Shown here: positions 19,735 to 28,262 of the stretch, one piece after another
Layout: each line of letters starts with the position of its first letter
Position numbering within the stretch: position 1 is the first letter of the stretch
DNA from: Variovorax sp. KBW07
GTDB lineage: Bacteria; Pseudomonadota; Gammaproteobacteria; Burkholderiales; Burkholderiaceae_C
Assembly (NCBI RefSeq): GCF_003852515.1
Contig: NZ_QAJK01000093.1
Span: 1 to 36,305, forward strand
Direction of reading: 5' to 3'
DNA length: 36,305 bases
Notes under the pieces: generated by a model
What the model was told of the DNA's origin: nothing
The model's input: only the letters and a program-made list of their open reading frames with translations
The model's database searches: none
Position numbers and translations under genes: made by a program

Positions 19735-20874
19735 TCAGGCGTTCTGCATGGCTTGTCGGTACCACTCGTGGAATTGCTGCATGCCGTCTTCCATCGGGCT
19801 CTGATACGGGCCGGTCTCGTTGTCGCCGCGCAGCATCAGCGCGCGGCGGCCGGCGTCCATGCGCTCGGCGATCTCGTCGTCTTCCACGCAGGTTTCCATG
19901 TAGGCGGCCTGCTGGGCCTCGACGAATTCGCGCTCGAAGGCGACGATTTCCTCGGGGTAGAAGAACTCGACCATGTTGAGCGTCTTGGTCGGGCTGACCG
20001 GGTGCAGCGTCGACACGGTGAGCACGTGCGGATACCACTCGACCATCACGTGCGGGTAGTAGGTGAGCCAGATGGCCCCGTACTTGGGCGGCTTGCCGTC
20101 GCGGTACTTCAGCAGTTGCTCTTGCCACTTCTGGTAGACCGGGCTGCCCGCGCGGCCCAGGCGGTTGGCCACGCCCACCGTCTGCACCGAGTAGTGGGGA
20201 TTGAACTCCCAGCGCAGGTCGTCGCAGGTGACAAAGCTGCCAAGGCCGGGGTGGAACGGGCCCACGTGGTAGTCCTCGAGGTAGACCTCGATGAAGGTCT
20301 TCCAGTTGTAGTTGCACTCGTGCAGCTCGACGCGGTCGAGCGCGTAGCCCGAGAAATCGAGGTCGGCCTGCGGGCCCAGGCCCTTCATGTCGGCGGCCAC
20401 GTCACGGCCCGTGCCATCGGCGTTCTTTTCGAACAAAAGACCGTTCCATTCGGTGAGCGGGTAGTTGTGCAGGTTCAGGCACGGGTCCTGGTCGAAATGC
20501 GGGGCGCCGATCAGCGTGCCGGTGCTGCGCGGGTCGCTCGCGGCGTAGGTCCAGCGGTGCAACGGGCAGACGATGTTGCCGCCGGTCTTGTTGTCGAGCT
20601 GGCCCCGGCCCTGCAGGATCAGCGCCTGGCGGTGGCGGCACACGTTGGAGATCAGCTCCACGCCCTTGGGCGTGTGGACCAGCGCGCGGCCCTGGTGCTC
20701 CTGCGGGAGGGTGTGAAAGTTGCCCATTTCGGGCACGGCGAGGCGATGGCCGACGTAGCGGGGCCCTCGCGCGAAAAGGTTTTGCATTTCGCGCGCATAG
20801 AGCGCTTCGTCGAAATACGCGGAAACTGGAAGTTGGCTCGCGGCCTGCTGCAGTTGAAGACTTAAATCAGACAT
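19735..20874 (-). CDS. Rieske non-haem iron oxygenase, alpha subunit
   Basis: 379 aa. The N-terminal Rieske [2Fe-2S] domain has ligands C79-R-H81 and C103-PL-H106 (CxH, 21 residues, CxxH). The C-terminal catalytic domain has the mononuclear iron motif EDYHVGPFHPG with H203 and H208, preceded by NYNWKTFIEVYLE. This is the layout of ring-hydroxylating oxygenase alpha subunits (COG4638), which also includes carnitine and glycine-betaine monooxygenases. No beta subunit, ferredoxin or reductase gene is adjacent, so electron partners and substrate are unknown. The gene is divergent from xseB. ATG 20874 fits the family start; an upstream ATG at 21099 would run into xseB. Confidence 0.9.
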   Translation of the reverse strand: MSDLSLQLQQAASQLPVSAYFDEALYAREMQNLFARGPRYVGHRLAVPEMGNFHTLPQEHQGRALVHTPKGVELISNVCRHRQALILQGRGQLDNKTGGNIVCPLHRWTYAASDPRSTGTLIGAPHFDQDPCLNLHNYPLTEWNGLLFEKNADGTGRDVAADMKGLGPQADLDFSGYALDRVELHECNYNWKTFIEVYLEDYHVGPFHPGLGSFVTCDDLRWEFNPHYSVQTVGVANRLGRAGSPVYQKWQEQLLKYRDGKPPKYGAIWLTYYPHVMVEWYPHVLTVSTLHPVSPTKTLNMVEFFYPEEIVAFEREFVEAQQAAYMETCVEDDEIAERMDAGRRALMLRGDNETGPYQSPMEDGMQQFHEWYRQAMQNA

Positions 20875-21056
20875 GGAGGACCTGACCAAGCTCCCCACAG
20901 GGAGAGAAAGAGGAAGAACGGAAGGCGCCGTCTGGAAGGTTCGACGGCCCGAGAGGGGTGTTGGTGTGTCGCCAACGAGAGAAGTTCGCATTGTACCCAC
21001 CGGGCCCCGATCCGGGGGGCGCCCTAAAATGCCCGGTTTCACCCACGTTTCGTTGC
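20875..21056. promoter_or_regulatory. Divergent promoter region, Rieske gene and xseB
   Basis: 182 bases without a gene. It holds TACAAT on the minus strand (20990-20995) and TAAAAT on the plus strand (21025-21030), both good -10 candidates for the two divergent genes, but I find no matching -35 boxes. A GC-rich inverted repeat (GGGCCCC-GATC-CGGGG) lies between them at about 21002-21017. Confidence 0.3.
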
Positions 21057-21323
21057 ATGCCCAAGGTGCCTTCCCCTTCTTCGTCCAGCCCGGCGGCAAC
21101 GCCCGATACCGGCCCGCTGCCCGCCAGTTACGAAGCGGGGCTCCAGGAACTGGAACAATTGGTTGCAGAACTCGAGTCGGGCCAGCTGCCGCTCGACCAG
21201 TTGCTCGGCAGCTACCAGCGCGGCGCCGCGCTGCTGGCTTTTTGCCGCGACAAGCTGCAGGCGGTCGAAGACCAGATCAAGGTGCTCGACGCGGGCAGCC
21301 TGAAGACCTGGACGGCCGAATGA
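21057..21323 (+). CDS. xseB: Exodeoxyribonuclease VII small subunit
   Basis: 88 aa. With XseA it forms exonuclease VII, which degrades single-stranded DNA in both directions during repair. The conserved core is clear: [20 protein letters not shown], then [20 protein letters not shown] and a C-terminal helix [11 protein letters not shown]. The first 20 residues are a Pro/Ser-rich extension. The stop overlaps the ispA start by four bases (ATGA). The xseB-ispA-dxs order is common in proteobacteria and supports the call. xseA is not in the window. Confidence 0.95.
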   Translation: MPKVPSPSSSSPAATPDTGPLPASYEAGLQELEQLVAELESGQLPLDQLLGSYQRGAALLAFCRDKLQAVEDQIKVLDAGSLKTWTAE

Positions 21324-22246
21324 GCGCCACCACCCCAATGACGACCCTCGCCAACTGGGACGCCGCGCGTCTTTCCGCCTGGAGCGAACCGCACCTGGCC
21401 AACGTCGAGGCGGCGCTGTCGCGCTGGGTCGGCGTCGATGCGCCCGTGCTGCTGGGCGACGCCATGCGCTATGCCGTGCTCGACGGCGGCAAGCGGCTGC
21501 GGCCCCTGCTGGTGCTCGCGGCCAGCGAAGCGGTCGGCGGCAACCAGGCCGCAGCGCTGCGCGCAGCCTGCGCCACCGAACTCATCCACGCCTATTCGCT
21601 GGTGCACGACGACCTGCCGTGCATGGACAACGACGTGCTGCGCCGTGGCAAACCCACCGTGCACGTGAAGTTCGGCGAAGCCGACGCACTGCTCGCCGGC
21701 GACGCGCTGCAGGCACTGGCCTTCGAGCTGCTCACGCCCGAAGGCGACGAGGTTGCCGCATCCACCCAGGCCACGCTGTGCCGCCTGCTGGCGCGCGCCG
21801 CGGGCAGCCAGGGCATGGCTGGCGGCCAGGCCATCGACCTGGCCAGCGTCGGCATTGCACTCAATGAAACCCAACTGCGCGAAATGCACCGCCTGAAGAC
21901 CGGTGCGCTGCTGCAGGGCAGCGTCGAGATGGGCGCCGCCTGCGGCTCCGTCACACCGGTGGCGCTGGCCGCGCTGCGCGACTACGGCGCGGCCATCGGC
22001 CTCGCGTTCCAGGTGGTCGACGACATCCTCGACGTCACCGCCGATTCGCAAACCCTGGGCAAGACCGCCGGCAAGGACGCCGCGGCCGACAAGCCCACCT
22101 ACGTGTCGCTGCTGGGCCTCGACGGCGCGCGCGCGCAGGCTCGCCAACTGCTGGCCGATGCGCTCGCCGCCCTGGCGCGCACCGGGCTGGCCGACACCGC
22201 CGCCTTGCGCGCGCTGGCCCACATGGTGGTCGACCGCGACCGCTAG
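21320..22246 (+). CDS. ispA: Polyprenyl (farnesyl) diphosphate synthase
   Basis: 308 aa. It condenses isopentenyl diphosphate with dimethylallyl and geranyl diphosphate to make farnesyl diphosphate. The first aspartate-rich motif is D97-D98-LPCM-D103 followed by NDVLRRGKP. The second is D234-D-I-L-D238 after GLAFQVV. GGKRLRP (about 56-62) binds the diphosphate, and GQAIDL and [14 protein letters not shown] are present. The DDxxxxD form of the first motif is as in E. coli IspA. It is translationally coupled to xseB and lies upstream of dxs, which supplies the precursors. Confidence 0.95.
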   Translation: MSATTPMTTLANWDAARLSAWSEPHLANVEAALSRWVGVDAPVLLGDAMRYAVLDGGKRLRPLLVLAASEAVGGNQAAALRAACATELIHAYSLVHDDLPCMDNDVLRRGKPTVHVKFGEADALLAGDALQALAFELLTPEGDEVAASTQATLCRLLARAAGSQGMAGGQAIDLASVGIALNETQLREMHRLKTGALLQGSVEMGAACGSVTPVALAALRDYGAAIGLAFQVVDDILDVTADSQTLGKTAGKDAAADKPTYVSLLGLDGARAQARQLLADALAALARTGLADTAALRALAHMVVDRDR

Positions 22247-22257
22247 GATGAAACTTA

Positions 22258-22345
22258 CCCCCAGTCTTCGCGCACTTCGTGTCGCTTCGCCAACCCCCTT
22301 TCAGGGGGCGACACCAGCGGCCCGGCAAAGCCGGTTCCGCGGTGT
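22258..22345 (+). repeat. Dispersed intergenic repeat, copy B
   Basis: 88 bases beginning CCCCCAGTCTTCGCGC and ending CCGCGGTGT, nearly identical to 19613-19700. Here the C/G hairpin is perfect (CCCCCT-TTC-AGGGGG) and the 35-base compound hairpin lies at 22311-22345. It sits between ispA and dxs, so it would be transcribed if the two are co-transcribed. Confidence 0.8.
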
Positions 22346-22427
22346 CTCCCGACTGAATCGCGACAGTTTCATGCGTCGCGGGTCATGCGACGCGTGATGG
22401 AAAACTGAGAAAAGAAAAGACCTCCCC

Positions 22428-24284
22428 ATGGCTCCGCTGCTTCCCACACTCCACGACCCCTCGCCGATCCGCAAATACGACCGAGCCCAGCTGCGGCAAC
22501 TGTCCGACGAAGTACGCGCCTGCGTGCTGGACAACGTCTCGCGCACCGGTGGCCACCTGAGCTCCAACCTGGGCACGGTCGAGCTGACGGTCGCGCTGCA
22601 CCACGTGTTCAACACGCCGCACGACCGGCTGGTGTGGGACGTGGGCCACCAGACCTACCCGCACAAGATCCTCACGGGCCGGCGCGAGCGCATGCCCACG
22701 CTGCGGCAGATCGGCGGCATCTCTGGCTTTCCGCAGCGCAGCGAGAGCGAGTACGACACCTTCGGCACCGCGCACTCGTCGACCAGCATCTCGGCTGCGC
22801 TCGGCATGGCCATGGCGGCCAAGCAGAAGGGCGAAGATCGCTACACCGTGGCCATCATCGGCGACGGCGCACTCACGGCCGGCATGGCCTTCGAGGCGCT
22901 GAACAACGCCGGCGTGTGCGACTGCAAGCTGCTGGTGATCCTGAACGACAACGACATGTCGATCAGCCCGCCCGTGGGCGCGCTCAACCGCTACCTCGCG
23001 CAGCTGATGAGCGGCAACTTCTACGCCGCCGCCAAGAACGTCGGCAAGAGCGTGCTGCGCGCCGCGCCGCCGCTGTTCGAGCTGGCCAAGCGCCTCGAGC
23101 AGCATGCCAAGGGCATGGTGGTTCCGGCCACGCTGTTCGAGCAGTTCGGCTTCAACTACGTGGGCCCGATCGACGGCCACGACATCGACTCGCTGGTGCC
23201 CACGCTCGAAAACCTCAAGCACCTCGACGGCCCGCAGTTCCTGCACGTGGTCACGAAGAAGGGGCAGGGCTACAAGCTGGCCGAAGCCGATCCGGTGGCC
23301 TACCACGGCCCCGGCAAGTTCGATCCGCAGGTGGGGCTGGTCAAGTCGACCGCGGTGGCCAAGCAGACTTTCACGCAGGTGTTCGGCCAGTGGCTGTGCG
23401 ACACGGCAGCGCACGACGGCCGGCTCGTGGGCATCACGCCCGCGATGCGCGAAGGCTCGGGCATGGTCGAGTTCGAACAGCGCTTTCCCGATCGTTATTA
23501 CGACGTCGGCATTGCCGAGCAGCACGCCGTGACTTTCGCGGCCGGCCTGGCCTGCGAAGGCCTGAAGCCAGTGGTGGCGATCTACTCGACCTTCCTGCAG
23601 CGCGCCTACGACCAGCTGATCCACGACGTCGCGATCCAGAACCTGCCGGTGGTGTTCGCGCTCGACCGCGCGGGCCTGGTGGGCGCCGATGGCGCCACGC
23701 ACGCGGGTGCCTACGACATTCCGTTCCTGCGCTGCATTCCGAACATGAGCGTCGCCTGTCCGGCCGACGAGCGCGAGCTGCGCCAACTGCTCACGAGCGC
23801 CTACGAACAGAACCATCCGGTGGCCGTGCGCTATCCGCGCGGCGCGGGTGCCGGCGTCGCGCCGCACCTCACGCTCGATGCATTGCCTTTCGGCAAGGGC
23901 GAAGTGCGCCGCGAAGGCAAGCGCATCGCGATCCTTGCGTTCGGCTCGTTGCTGTACCCGGCGCTCACGGCCGCCGAGTCGCTCGACGCCACGGTGGTCA
24001 ACATGCGCTGGGCCAAGCCGCTCGACGTCGAGTTGCTGCTGAAGGTCGCGCGCACGCACGACGCCATCGTCACGCTCGAAGAGGGCGCCACCATGGGCGG
24101 CGCGGGCAGTGCGGTGCTCGAGGCATTGCAGGCGGCCGACGTGCAGAAGCCGGTGTTGCAACTGGGCCTGCCCGACCGCTTCATCGAGCATGGCGATCCG
24201 GCCAAGCTGCTGGCGTCGATCGGGCTCGATGCGACTGGCATCGCGGCATCGATCACGCAACGCTTCGGCGCCGTCGCAGGGTAA
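22428..24284 (+). CDS. dxs: 1-deoxy-D-xylulose-5-phosphate synthase
   Basis: 618 aa, full length. This thiamine-diphosphate enzyme joins pyruvate and glyceraldehyde 3-phosphate in the first step of the MEP isoprenoid pathway. Visible motifs are GGHLSSNLG (H43), [11 protein letters not shown], the ThDP motif [17 protein letters not shown] with [12 protein letters not shown], the pyrimidine-domain [17 protein letters not shown] with the cofactor-activating Glu, and the transketolase C-terminal domain ([18 protein letters not shown]). It lies 181 bases after ispA with repeat copy B between them. ATG 22428 matches the family start. Confidence 0.97.
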   Translation: MAPLLPTLHDPSPIRKYDRAQLRQLSDEVRACVLDNVSRTGGHLSSNLGTVELTVALHHVFNTPHDRLVWDVGHQTYPHKILTGRRERMPTLRQIGGISGFPQRSESEYDTFGTAHSSTSISAALGMAMAAKQKGEDRYTVAIIGDGALTAGMAFEALNNAGVCDCKLLVILNDNDMSISPPVGALNRYLAQLMSGNFYAAAKNVGKSVLRAAPPLFELAKRLEQHAKGMVVPATLFEQFGFNYVGPIDGHDIDSLVPTLENLKHLDGPQFLHVVTKKGQGYKLAEADPVAYHGPGKFDPQVGLVKSTAVAKQTFTQVFGQWLCDTAAHDGRLVGITPAMREGSGMVEFEQRFPDRYYDVGIAEQHAVTFAAGLACEGLKPVVAIYSTFLQRAYDQLIHDVAIQNLPVVFALDRAGLVGADGATHAGAYDIPFLRCIPNMSVACPADERELRQLLTSAYEQNHPVAVRYPRGAGAGVAPHLTLDALPFGKGEVRREGKRIAILAFGSLLYPALTAAESLDATVVNMRWAKPLDVELLLKVARTHDAIVTLEEGATMGGAGSAVLEALQAADVQKPVLQLGLPDRFIEHGDPAKLLASIGLDATGIAASITQRFGAVAG

Positions 24285-24288
24285 ACCC

Positions 24289-24315
24289 CCGCCGGGCGTC
24301 TGTAAGGCGGTTTTT
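24289..24315 (+). terminator. Weak possible terminator after dxs
   Basis: Five-base stem CCGCC/GGCGG around a 12-base loop, followed directly by TTTTT, four bases after the dxs stop. Short stem, so modest confidence. Confidence 0.35.
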
Positions 24316-24345
24316 ACAATCAAGAAGACTTACACAAAAGTCCCC

Positions 24346-24376
24346 AACGCGGTCACAAGCCGCGTTTCGTTTTTTT
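24346..24376 (+). terminator. Intrinsic terminator-like hairpin just before dctP
   Basis: AACGCGG-TCACAAG-CCGCGTT, a 7-bp stem, is followed by TTTCGTTTTTTT. It ends only 21 bases before the dctP ATG (24398), with the ribosome site GGAG at 24387-24390 just after it. It either terminates dxs transcripts or lies within the dctP leader as an attenuator, because there is almost no room for a promoter downstream of it. Confidence 0.7.
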
Positions 24377-24397
24377 CAAAGAACTCGGAGTGAATCA

Positions 24398-25480
24398 ATG
24401 GATCGTCGTTCCCTCATCAAAAACGCCGGCATCGCCGGCGTTTTGGCCGCCGGCATTGCGCCCGCCGTGCACGCGCAGACGGCAGTGCGCTGGCGCCTCG
24501 CGTCGAGCTTTCCCCGTTCGCTCGACACGATTTTCGGAAGCGCCGAAATGCTCTCCAAGACCGTCAAGGCGCTGTCGGGCGGCAAGTTCGAAATCTCGGT
24601 CCACCCCGCCGGCGAACTGATGCCCGCGTTCGGCGTCGTCGACGCGCTGCAGGGCGACACGCTCGAGATGGCGCAAACCGCCGCCTACTACTTCACCGGC
24701 AAGGACCCGATCTTCGCGTTCAGCTGCGCCGTGCCCTTCGGCCTGACCGCACGCCAGACCGATTCGTGGAAAGAGTACGGCAACGGCCGCAAGCTCCTCG
24801 ACGCCTTCTTCGCGCAGTACAACTTCCGCACCGCCAGCGCCGGCAATACCGGCACGCAGATGGGCGGCTGGTATCGCAAGGAAATCAAGACCGTCGAAGA
24901 CCTGAAGGGCCTGAAGATGCGCATGGGCGGCGGCGTGTTCGGCGAGGCCATGGCCAAGCTGGGCGTGGTGTCGCAGAACATGCCCGCCGGCGACGTGTAC
25001 CAGGCGCTCGAAAAGGGCACGCTGGATGCCGCCGAATTCGTCGGCCCCTACGACGACGAGAAGCTGGGCTTCAACAAGGTCGCACCGTACTACTACTACC
25101 CCGGCTGGTGGGAAGGCGGCGCCGACCTGGAGTTCTTCATCAACAACAAGGCGTTCGCCAAGCTGTCGGACGAGAACAAGGCCATCCTGGATGCGGCCAC
25201 CAAGGTTGCCGCGCGCGACATGATCGCCAAGTACGACGCCTTCAACCCGCTCGCGATCAAGCGCCTCGTGGCCGCCAAGACGCAGCTCAAGCCGTTCCCG
25301 AAGGCCGTGATGGACGCGGGCTTCAAGGCCTCGATGGAAGTGTTCGCCGAGCACGAAGCCAAGTCGGCCGACTTCAAGAAGATCCACCAGGACATGCGCG
25401 CCTTCCAGCGCGACCAGATCCTGTGGAACCGCTTCTCGGAGTACCCGTTCAACCAGTACATGAACTCGGTCAAGATCTGA
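24398..25480 (+). CDS. dctP: TRAP transporter solute-binding protein, DctP family
   Basis: 360 aa periplasmic receptor of a tripartite ATP-independent transporter, which imports organic anions with sodium. It begins MDRRSLIKNAG, a twin-arginine-type start ahead of a short hydrophobic segment ending AVHA, so Tat export is likely. The DctP domain shows ASSFPRSLDTIFGSAEMLSK, GTQMGGWYRKEIKTVEDLKGLKMR (the conserved Arg that binds carboxylates lies here) and VYQALEKGTLDAAEFVGPYDD. This type is often annotated for 2-oxo acids or mannitol/chloroaromatics; the ligand is not certain. GGAG lies 7 bases before the ATG. The membrane-subunit genes are on the opposite strand and converge on it. Confidence 0.93.
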   Translation: MDRRSLIKNAGIAGVLAAGIAPAVHAQTAVRWRLASSFPRSLDTIFGSAEMLSKTVKALSGGKFEISVHPAGELMPAFGVVDALQGDTLEMAQTAAYYFTGKDPIFAFSCAVPFGLTARQTDSWKEYGNGRKLLDAFFAQYNFRTASAGNTGTQMGGWYRKEIKTVEDLKGLKMRMGGGVFGEAMAKLGVVSQNMPAGDVYQALEKGTLDAAEFVGPYDDEKLGFNKVAPYYYYPGWWEGGADLEFFINNKAFAKLSDENKAILDAATKVAARDMIAKYDAFNPLAIKRLVAAKTQLKPFPKAVMDAGFKASMEVFAEHEAKSADFKKIHQDMRAFQRDQILWNRFSEYPFNQYMNSVKI

Positions 25481-25518
25481 CGCCAGGCGCTGCCGCCGGT
25501 TCGCCGGCGGCACGCAGC

Positions 25519-25555
25519 AAAAAGGCCGGTCCGCTTTCGCGGGCCGGCCTTTTTT
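25519..25555. terminator. Bidirectional intrinsic terminator between dctP and dctM
   Basis: AAAAA, then GGCCGG-T-CCGC, loop TTTC, GCGG-G-CCGGCC, then TTTTTT. The 11-bp stem (one G-T pair) with A-tract and T-tract on either side works on both strands, ending the plus-strand dctP and the minus-strand dctM transcripts. Confidence 0.9.
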
Positions 25556-25595
25556 CATGGGCCCGCCTCCCGGGGAGGAGGCGGGCTTCTGTCGC

Positions 25596-27437
25596 TCAGG
25601 GCTTCGGGTTCTGCGCCTTGAGCGCGTCCTGCATTGCCTTCATCGGATCGCTCTCGGTGCTTTCGGCCGAGGGCTCTGGCGTTGCGGGTGCGGCGGCACC
25701 CGGCGCGCCCGGTTCCGCCTTCGGCTCGGCGCCCGGTGCAGCTTCTTCGGGGCCGCCGTAGGGGTCGGTGGGCGTGGTGCCTTCGTCGGACTTCAGGCTG
25801 TCGCGCATCTGCGCGCCGATGTCGTCGAGGTTGACCTTCACTTCCTTGTCCAGGCTGCCCGTCACGATCTGCGGGAAGGCGATCAGGATGCCCACCATGG
25901 TGAGCTGGATCAGCACGAACGGGATCGCGCCCTTGTAGATCTGCATCGTCGTGACCGGCTCCATGACCTTCTGCGTCACCCGGTCCACGTACTGCTTCTC
26001 GGGTGCGACCGAGCGCAGGAAGAACAGCGCGAAGCCGAAGGGCGGATGCATGAACGAGGTCTGCATGTTCACCGCGAGCAGCACGCCGAACCAGATCAGG
26101 TCGATGCCCAGCTTGTGCGCCACCGGCGCCAGCAGCGGCACCACGATGAACGACAGCTCGAAGTAATCGAGGAAGAACGCCAGGAAGAACACCAGCACGT
26201 TCACCGCGATCAGGAAGCCCACCGGGCCGCCCGGCAGCGACGACAGCAGGTGTTCCACCCAGATCGGGCCGTCGGCGGCCTGGAACACCAGGCTGAACAC
26301 CGTGGCGCCGATCAAAATGAACATCACGAAGCTGGACAGCCGCGTGGTGGAGCCCAGCGCCTGCTTGAGCAGCGAGAAGCTCATGCGCCGGCGGACCCAG
26401 GCCATGATCAGCGCGCCAATCGCACCCATCGCGCCGCCTTCGGTGGGCGTGGCCACGCCCAGGAAGATGGTGCCCAGCACCAGGAAGATCAGCAGCAGCG
26501 GCGGAATCAGCACGAAGGTGACCCGCTCGGCCAGGCGCGACAGCAGGTTGAGCTTCAGGCCCTTGTTGATCAGCGCGATGACCAGTGCCACGAACACGCC
26601 GCCGCACATGGCCACCACGACCTTTTCGTCGGTTGCCACGAAGGTCACTTCACTGCCCTGGAACCAGGTGTGCACGGCTTCCATGTTGCGCGCGAGGATC
26701 ACGGCCACGACCGCCGACAGCGCGGTGATGCCGACCAGCGAGGTATAGCCGCCGCTGCCGTCGGGTTCGCGGAAGGTGCGTGCCTCGGTCGGCAGCGCGG
26801 GAACCTGCGTGGGCTTGAAGATCGCGAGGAACACCACGTACAGCACGTACAGGCCCATCAGCATGAAGCCGGGCAGGAAGGCGCCCTTGTACATGTCGCC
26901 CACGCTCTTGCCGAGCTGGTCGGCCATGATGATCAGCACCAGCGAGGGCGGGATGATCTGCGCCAGCGTGCCCGAGGCCGCGATCACGCCGCTGGAGAGC
27001 CTGCGGTCGTAGCCGTAGCGCAGCATGATCGGCAGCGAGATCAGGCCCATCGAGATGACCGACGCGGCCACCACGCCGGTGGTCGCCGCCAGCAGCGCGC
27101 CGACGAAGATCACCGCCAGTGCAAGGCCGCCGCGCATCGGACCGAAGACCTGGCCGACCGTGTCCAGCAGGTCCTCGGCCATGCCGCTTCGCTCCAGGAT
27201 CAGCCCCATGAGCGTGAAGAAGGGCACGGCCAGCAGCGTGTCGTTGGCCATGATGCCGATCAGCCGCTGGGGCAGCCACGCCATCACCGACGACTGGAAT
27301 ACGCCCAGCTCGATCCCGATGAAACCGAAGAACAGGCCGCAGGCCCCGAGGCTGAATGCCACCGGGAAACCCAGCAGCAGGAAACAGATGAGCCCCGCGA
27401 ACATGATCGGGGCGAAATTGGCAACGATGAATTCCAT
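25596..27437 (-). CDS. dctM: TRAP transporter large permease, DctM family
   Basis: 613 aa inner-membrane subunit. It starts MEFIVANFAPIMFAGL and has many helices with conserved DctM motifs: FFTLMGLILERSGMAEDLLD, GALLAATTGVVAASVISMGLISLP, SGTLAQIIPPSLVLI, ATPTEGGAMGAIGAL and MHPPFGFALFFLRS. It is longer than the common DctM of about 430 aa because of a central insert with extra helices (about residues 225-330) and a hydrophilic C-terminal tail of about 90 residues rich in Pro, Ala and Glu. It follows dctQ by 25 bases. Together with DctQ it moves the ligand delivered by the binding protein. Confidence 0.93.
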   Translation of the reverse strand: MEFIVANFAPIMFAGLICFLLLGFPVAFSLGACGLFFGFIGIELGVFQSSVMAWLPQRLIGIMANDTLLAVPFFTLMGLILERSGMAEDLLDTVGQVFGPMRGGLALAVIFVGALLAATTGVVAASVISMGLISLPIMLRYGYDRRLSSGVIAASGTLAQIIPPSLVLIIMADQLGKSVGDMYKGAFLPGFMLMGLYVLYVVFLAIFKPTQVPALPTEARTFREPDGSGGYTSLVGITALSAVVAVILARNMEAVHTWFQGSEVTFVATDEKVVVAMCGGVFVALVIALINKGLKLNLLSRLAERVTFVLIPPLLLIFLVLGTIFLGVATPTEGGAMGAIGALIMAWVRRRMSFSLLKQALGSTTRLSSFVMFILIGATVFSLVFQAADGPIWVEHLLSSLPGGPVGFLIAVNVLVFFLAFFLDYFELSFIVVPLLAPVAHKLGIDLIWFGVLLAVNMQTSFMHPPFGFALFFLRSVAPEKQYVDRVTQKVMEPVTTMQIYKGAIPFVLIQLTMVGILIAFPQIVTGSLDKEVKVNLDDIGAQMRDSLKSDEGTTPTDPYGGPEEAAPGAEPKAEPGAPGAAAPATPEPSAESTESDPMKAMQDALKAQNPKP

Positions 27438-27462
27438 GGTGTTTTTTCCGGCGCCTGGCGGT

Positions 27463-28098
27463 TCAGTGTTGCGGCTTTGCAGTAGCGCCCGTGCCTGCGG
27501 CCGCCTTGGCGGCATCCGCCTCGGCTTGCAGGCGCAGCGCTTCGATGAGTTCGGCCTCGGCCGTCTTGTCGGTCAGGCGGCCCATCGGGTCGGGCCCCTG
27601 GCCTTGCAGGAACGCGATGCGCTTGATCAGCTCCGACCAGCCCTGCAGCATCAGCAGCGTGAAGCCGAACGGCAGCGCCGCCCACACCGGCCAGCGGATC
27701 AGGCCGCCCGAGTTGCCCGATACCTCGCCCGACTGGTACATCTGGATCACCACGGGCATCGACAGGTACAGCACCGTCAGGCACAGCGGCGTGAGAAAGA
27801 ACGCGAAGCCGATGATGTCGATCCACACCTGCTTGCGCTTGGACAGGCGGCTGTTGAGCACGTCGATGCGCACGTGTTCCCGATGCAGCAGCGTATAGCC
27901 GGCGGCGATCAGGAAGGACCAGGCAAACAGGTACCACTGCACTTCGAGGAAGGCGTTGGAGCTGGTGTTGAAGACCTTGCGGACGATCGCGTTGAGGGCA
28001 CTGATGACCGTGGCGGCCAGGATGAGCCAAATGGCATATTTGCCCACCTGGGCATTGAGCCAGTCGATGGCCCGGGACAGCTTGAGCAAGCCTTGCAT
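27463..28098 (-). CDS. dctQ: TRAP transporter small permease, DctQ family
   Basis: 211 aa with four membrane helices. DctQ features are visible: NAIVRKVFNTSSNAFLEVQWYLFAW in the second helix region and GYTLLHREHVRIDVLNSRL, the conserved HVRVD-like motif, after it. The C-terminus is a Glu/Ala-rich tail of about 50 residues. It is the first gene of the dctQM pair; upstream lies a strong hairpin (28139-28179) shared with the divergent SenA-like gene. Confidence 0.92.
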   Translation of the reverse strand: MQGLLKLSRAIDWLNAQVGKYAIWLILAATVISALNAIVRKVFNTSSNAFLEVQWYLFAWSFLIAAGYTLLHREHVRIDVLNSRLSKRKQVWIDIIGFAFFLTPLCLTVLYLSMPVVIQMYQSGEVSGNSGGLIRWPVWAALPFGFTLLMLQGWSELIKRIAFLQGQGPDPMGRLTDKTAEAELIEALRLQAEADAAKAAAGTGATAKPQH

Positions 28099-28138
28099 TA
28101 CATCTCCATCTTTTGTATTGGATGCCCCTGATACGACG

Positions 28139-28179
28139 GCACCCGACGCTCCGGCTTTGTGTGCCGGCGGGTCGGGTGC
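28139..28179. promoter_or_regulatory. Strong hairpin in the dctQ / SenA-like divergent spacer
   Basis: GCACCCGAC (28139-28147) pairs with GTCGGGTGC (28171-28179), and inside it CCGGC pairs with GCCGG around TTTGTGT. No T-tract follows on either strand. It lies 41 bases upstream of the dctQ start, so it may be a leader structure or an operator. Confidence 0.5.
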
Positions 28180-28262
28180 ATGAGGCGGTGCGAATTCTAT
28201 CGGTGTAGGGGAAAAGTTCCTTGAGGGCCTACCCAGGGGCTGCCGCTGGTCATAATGCCGTC

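Noticed and set aside
28221-28262. TTG-started extension of the SenA-like protein
   Set aside because: Fourteen residues with no family similarity and no ribosome site; ATG 28263 fits.
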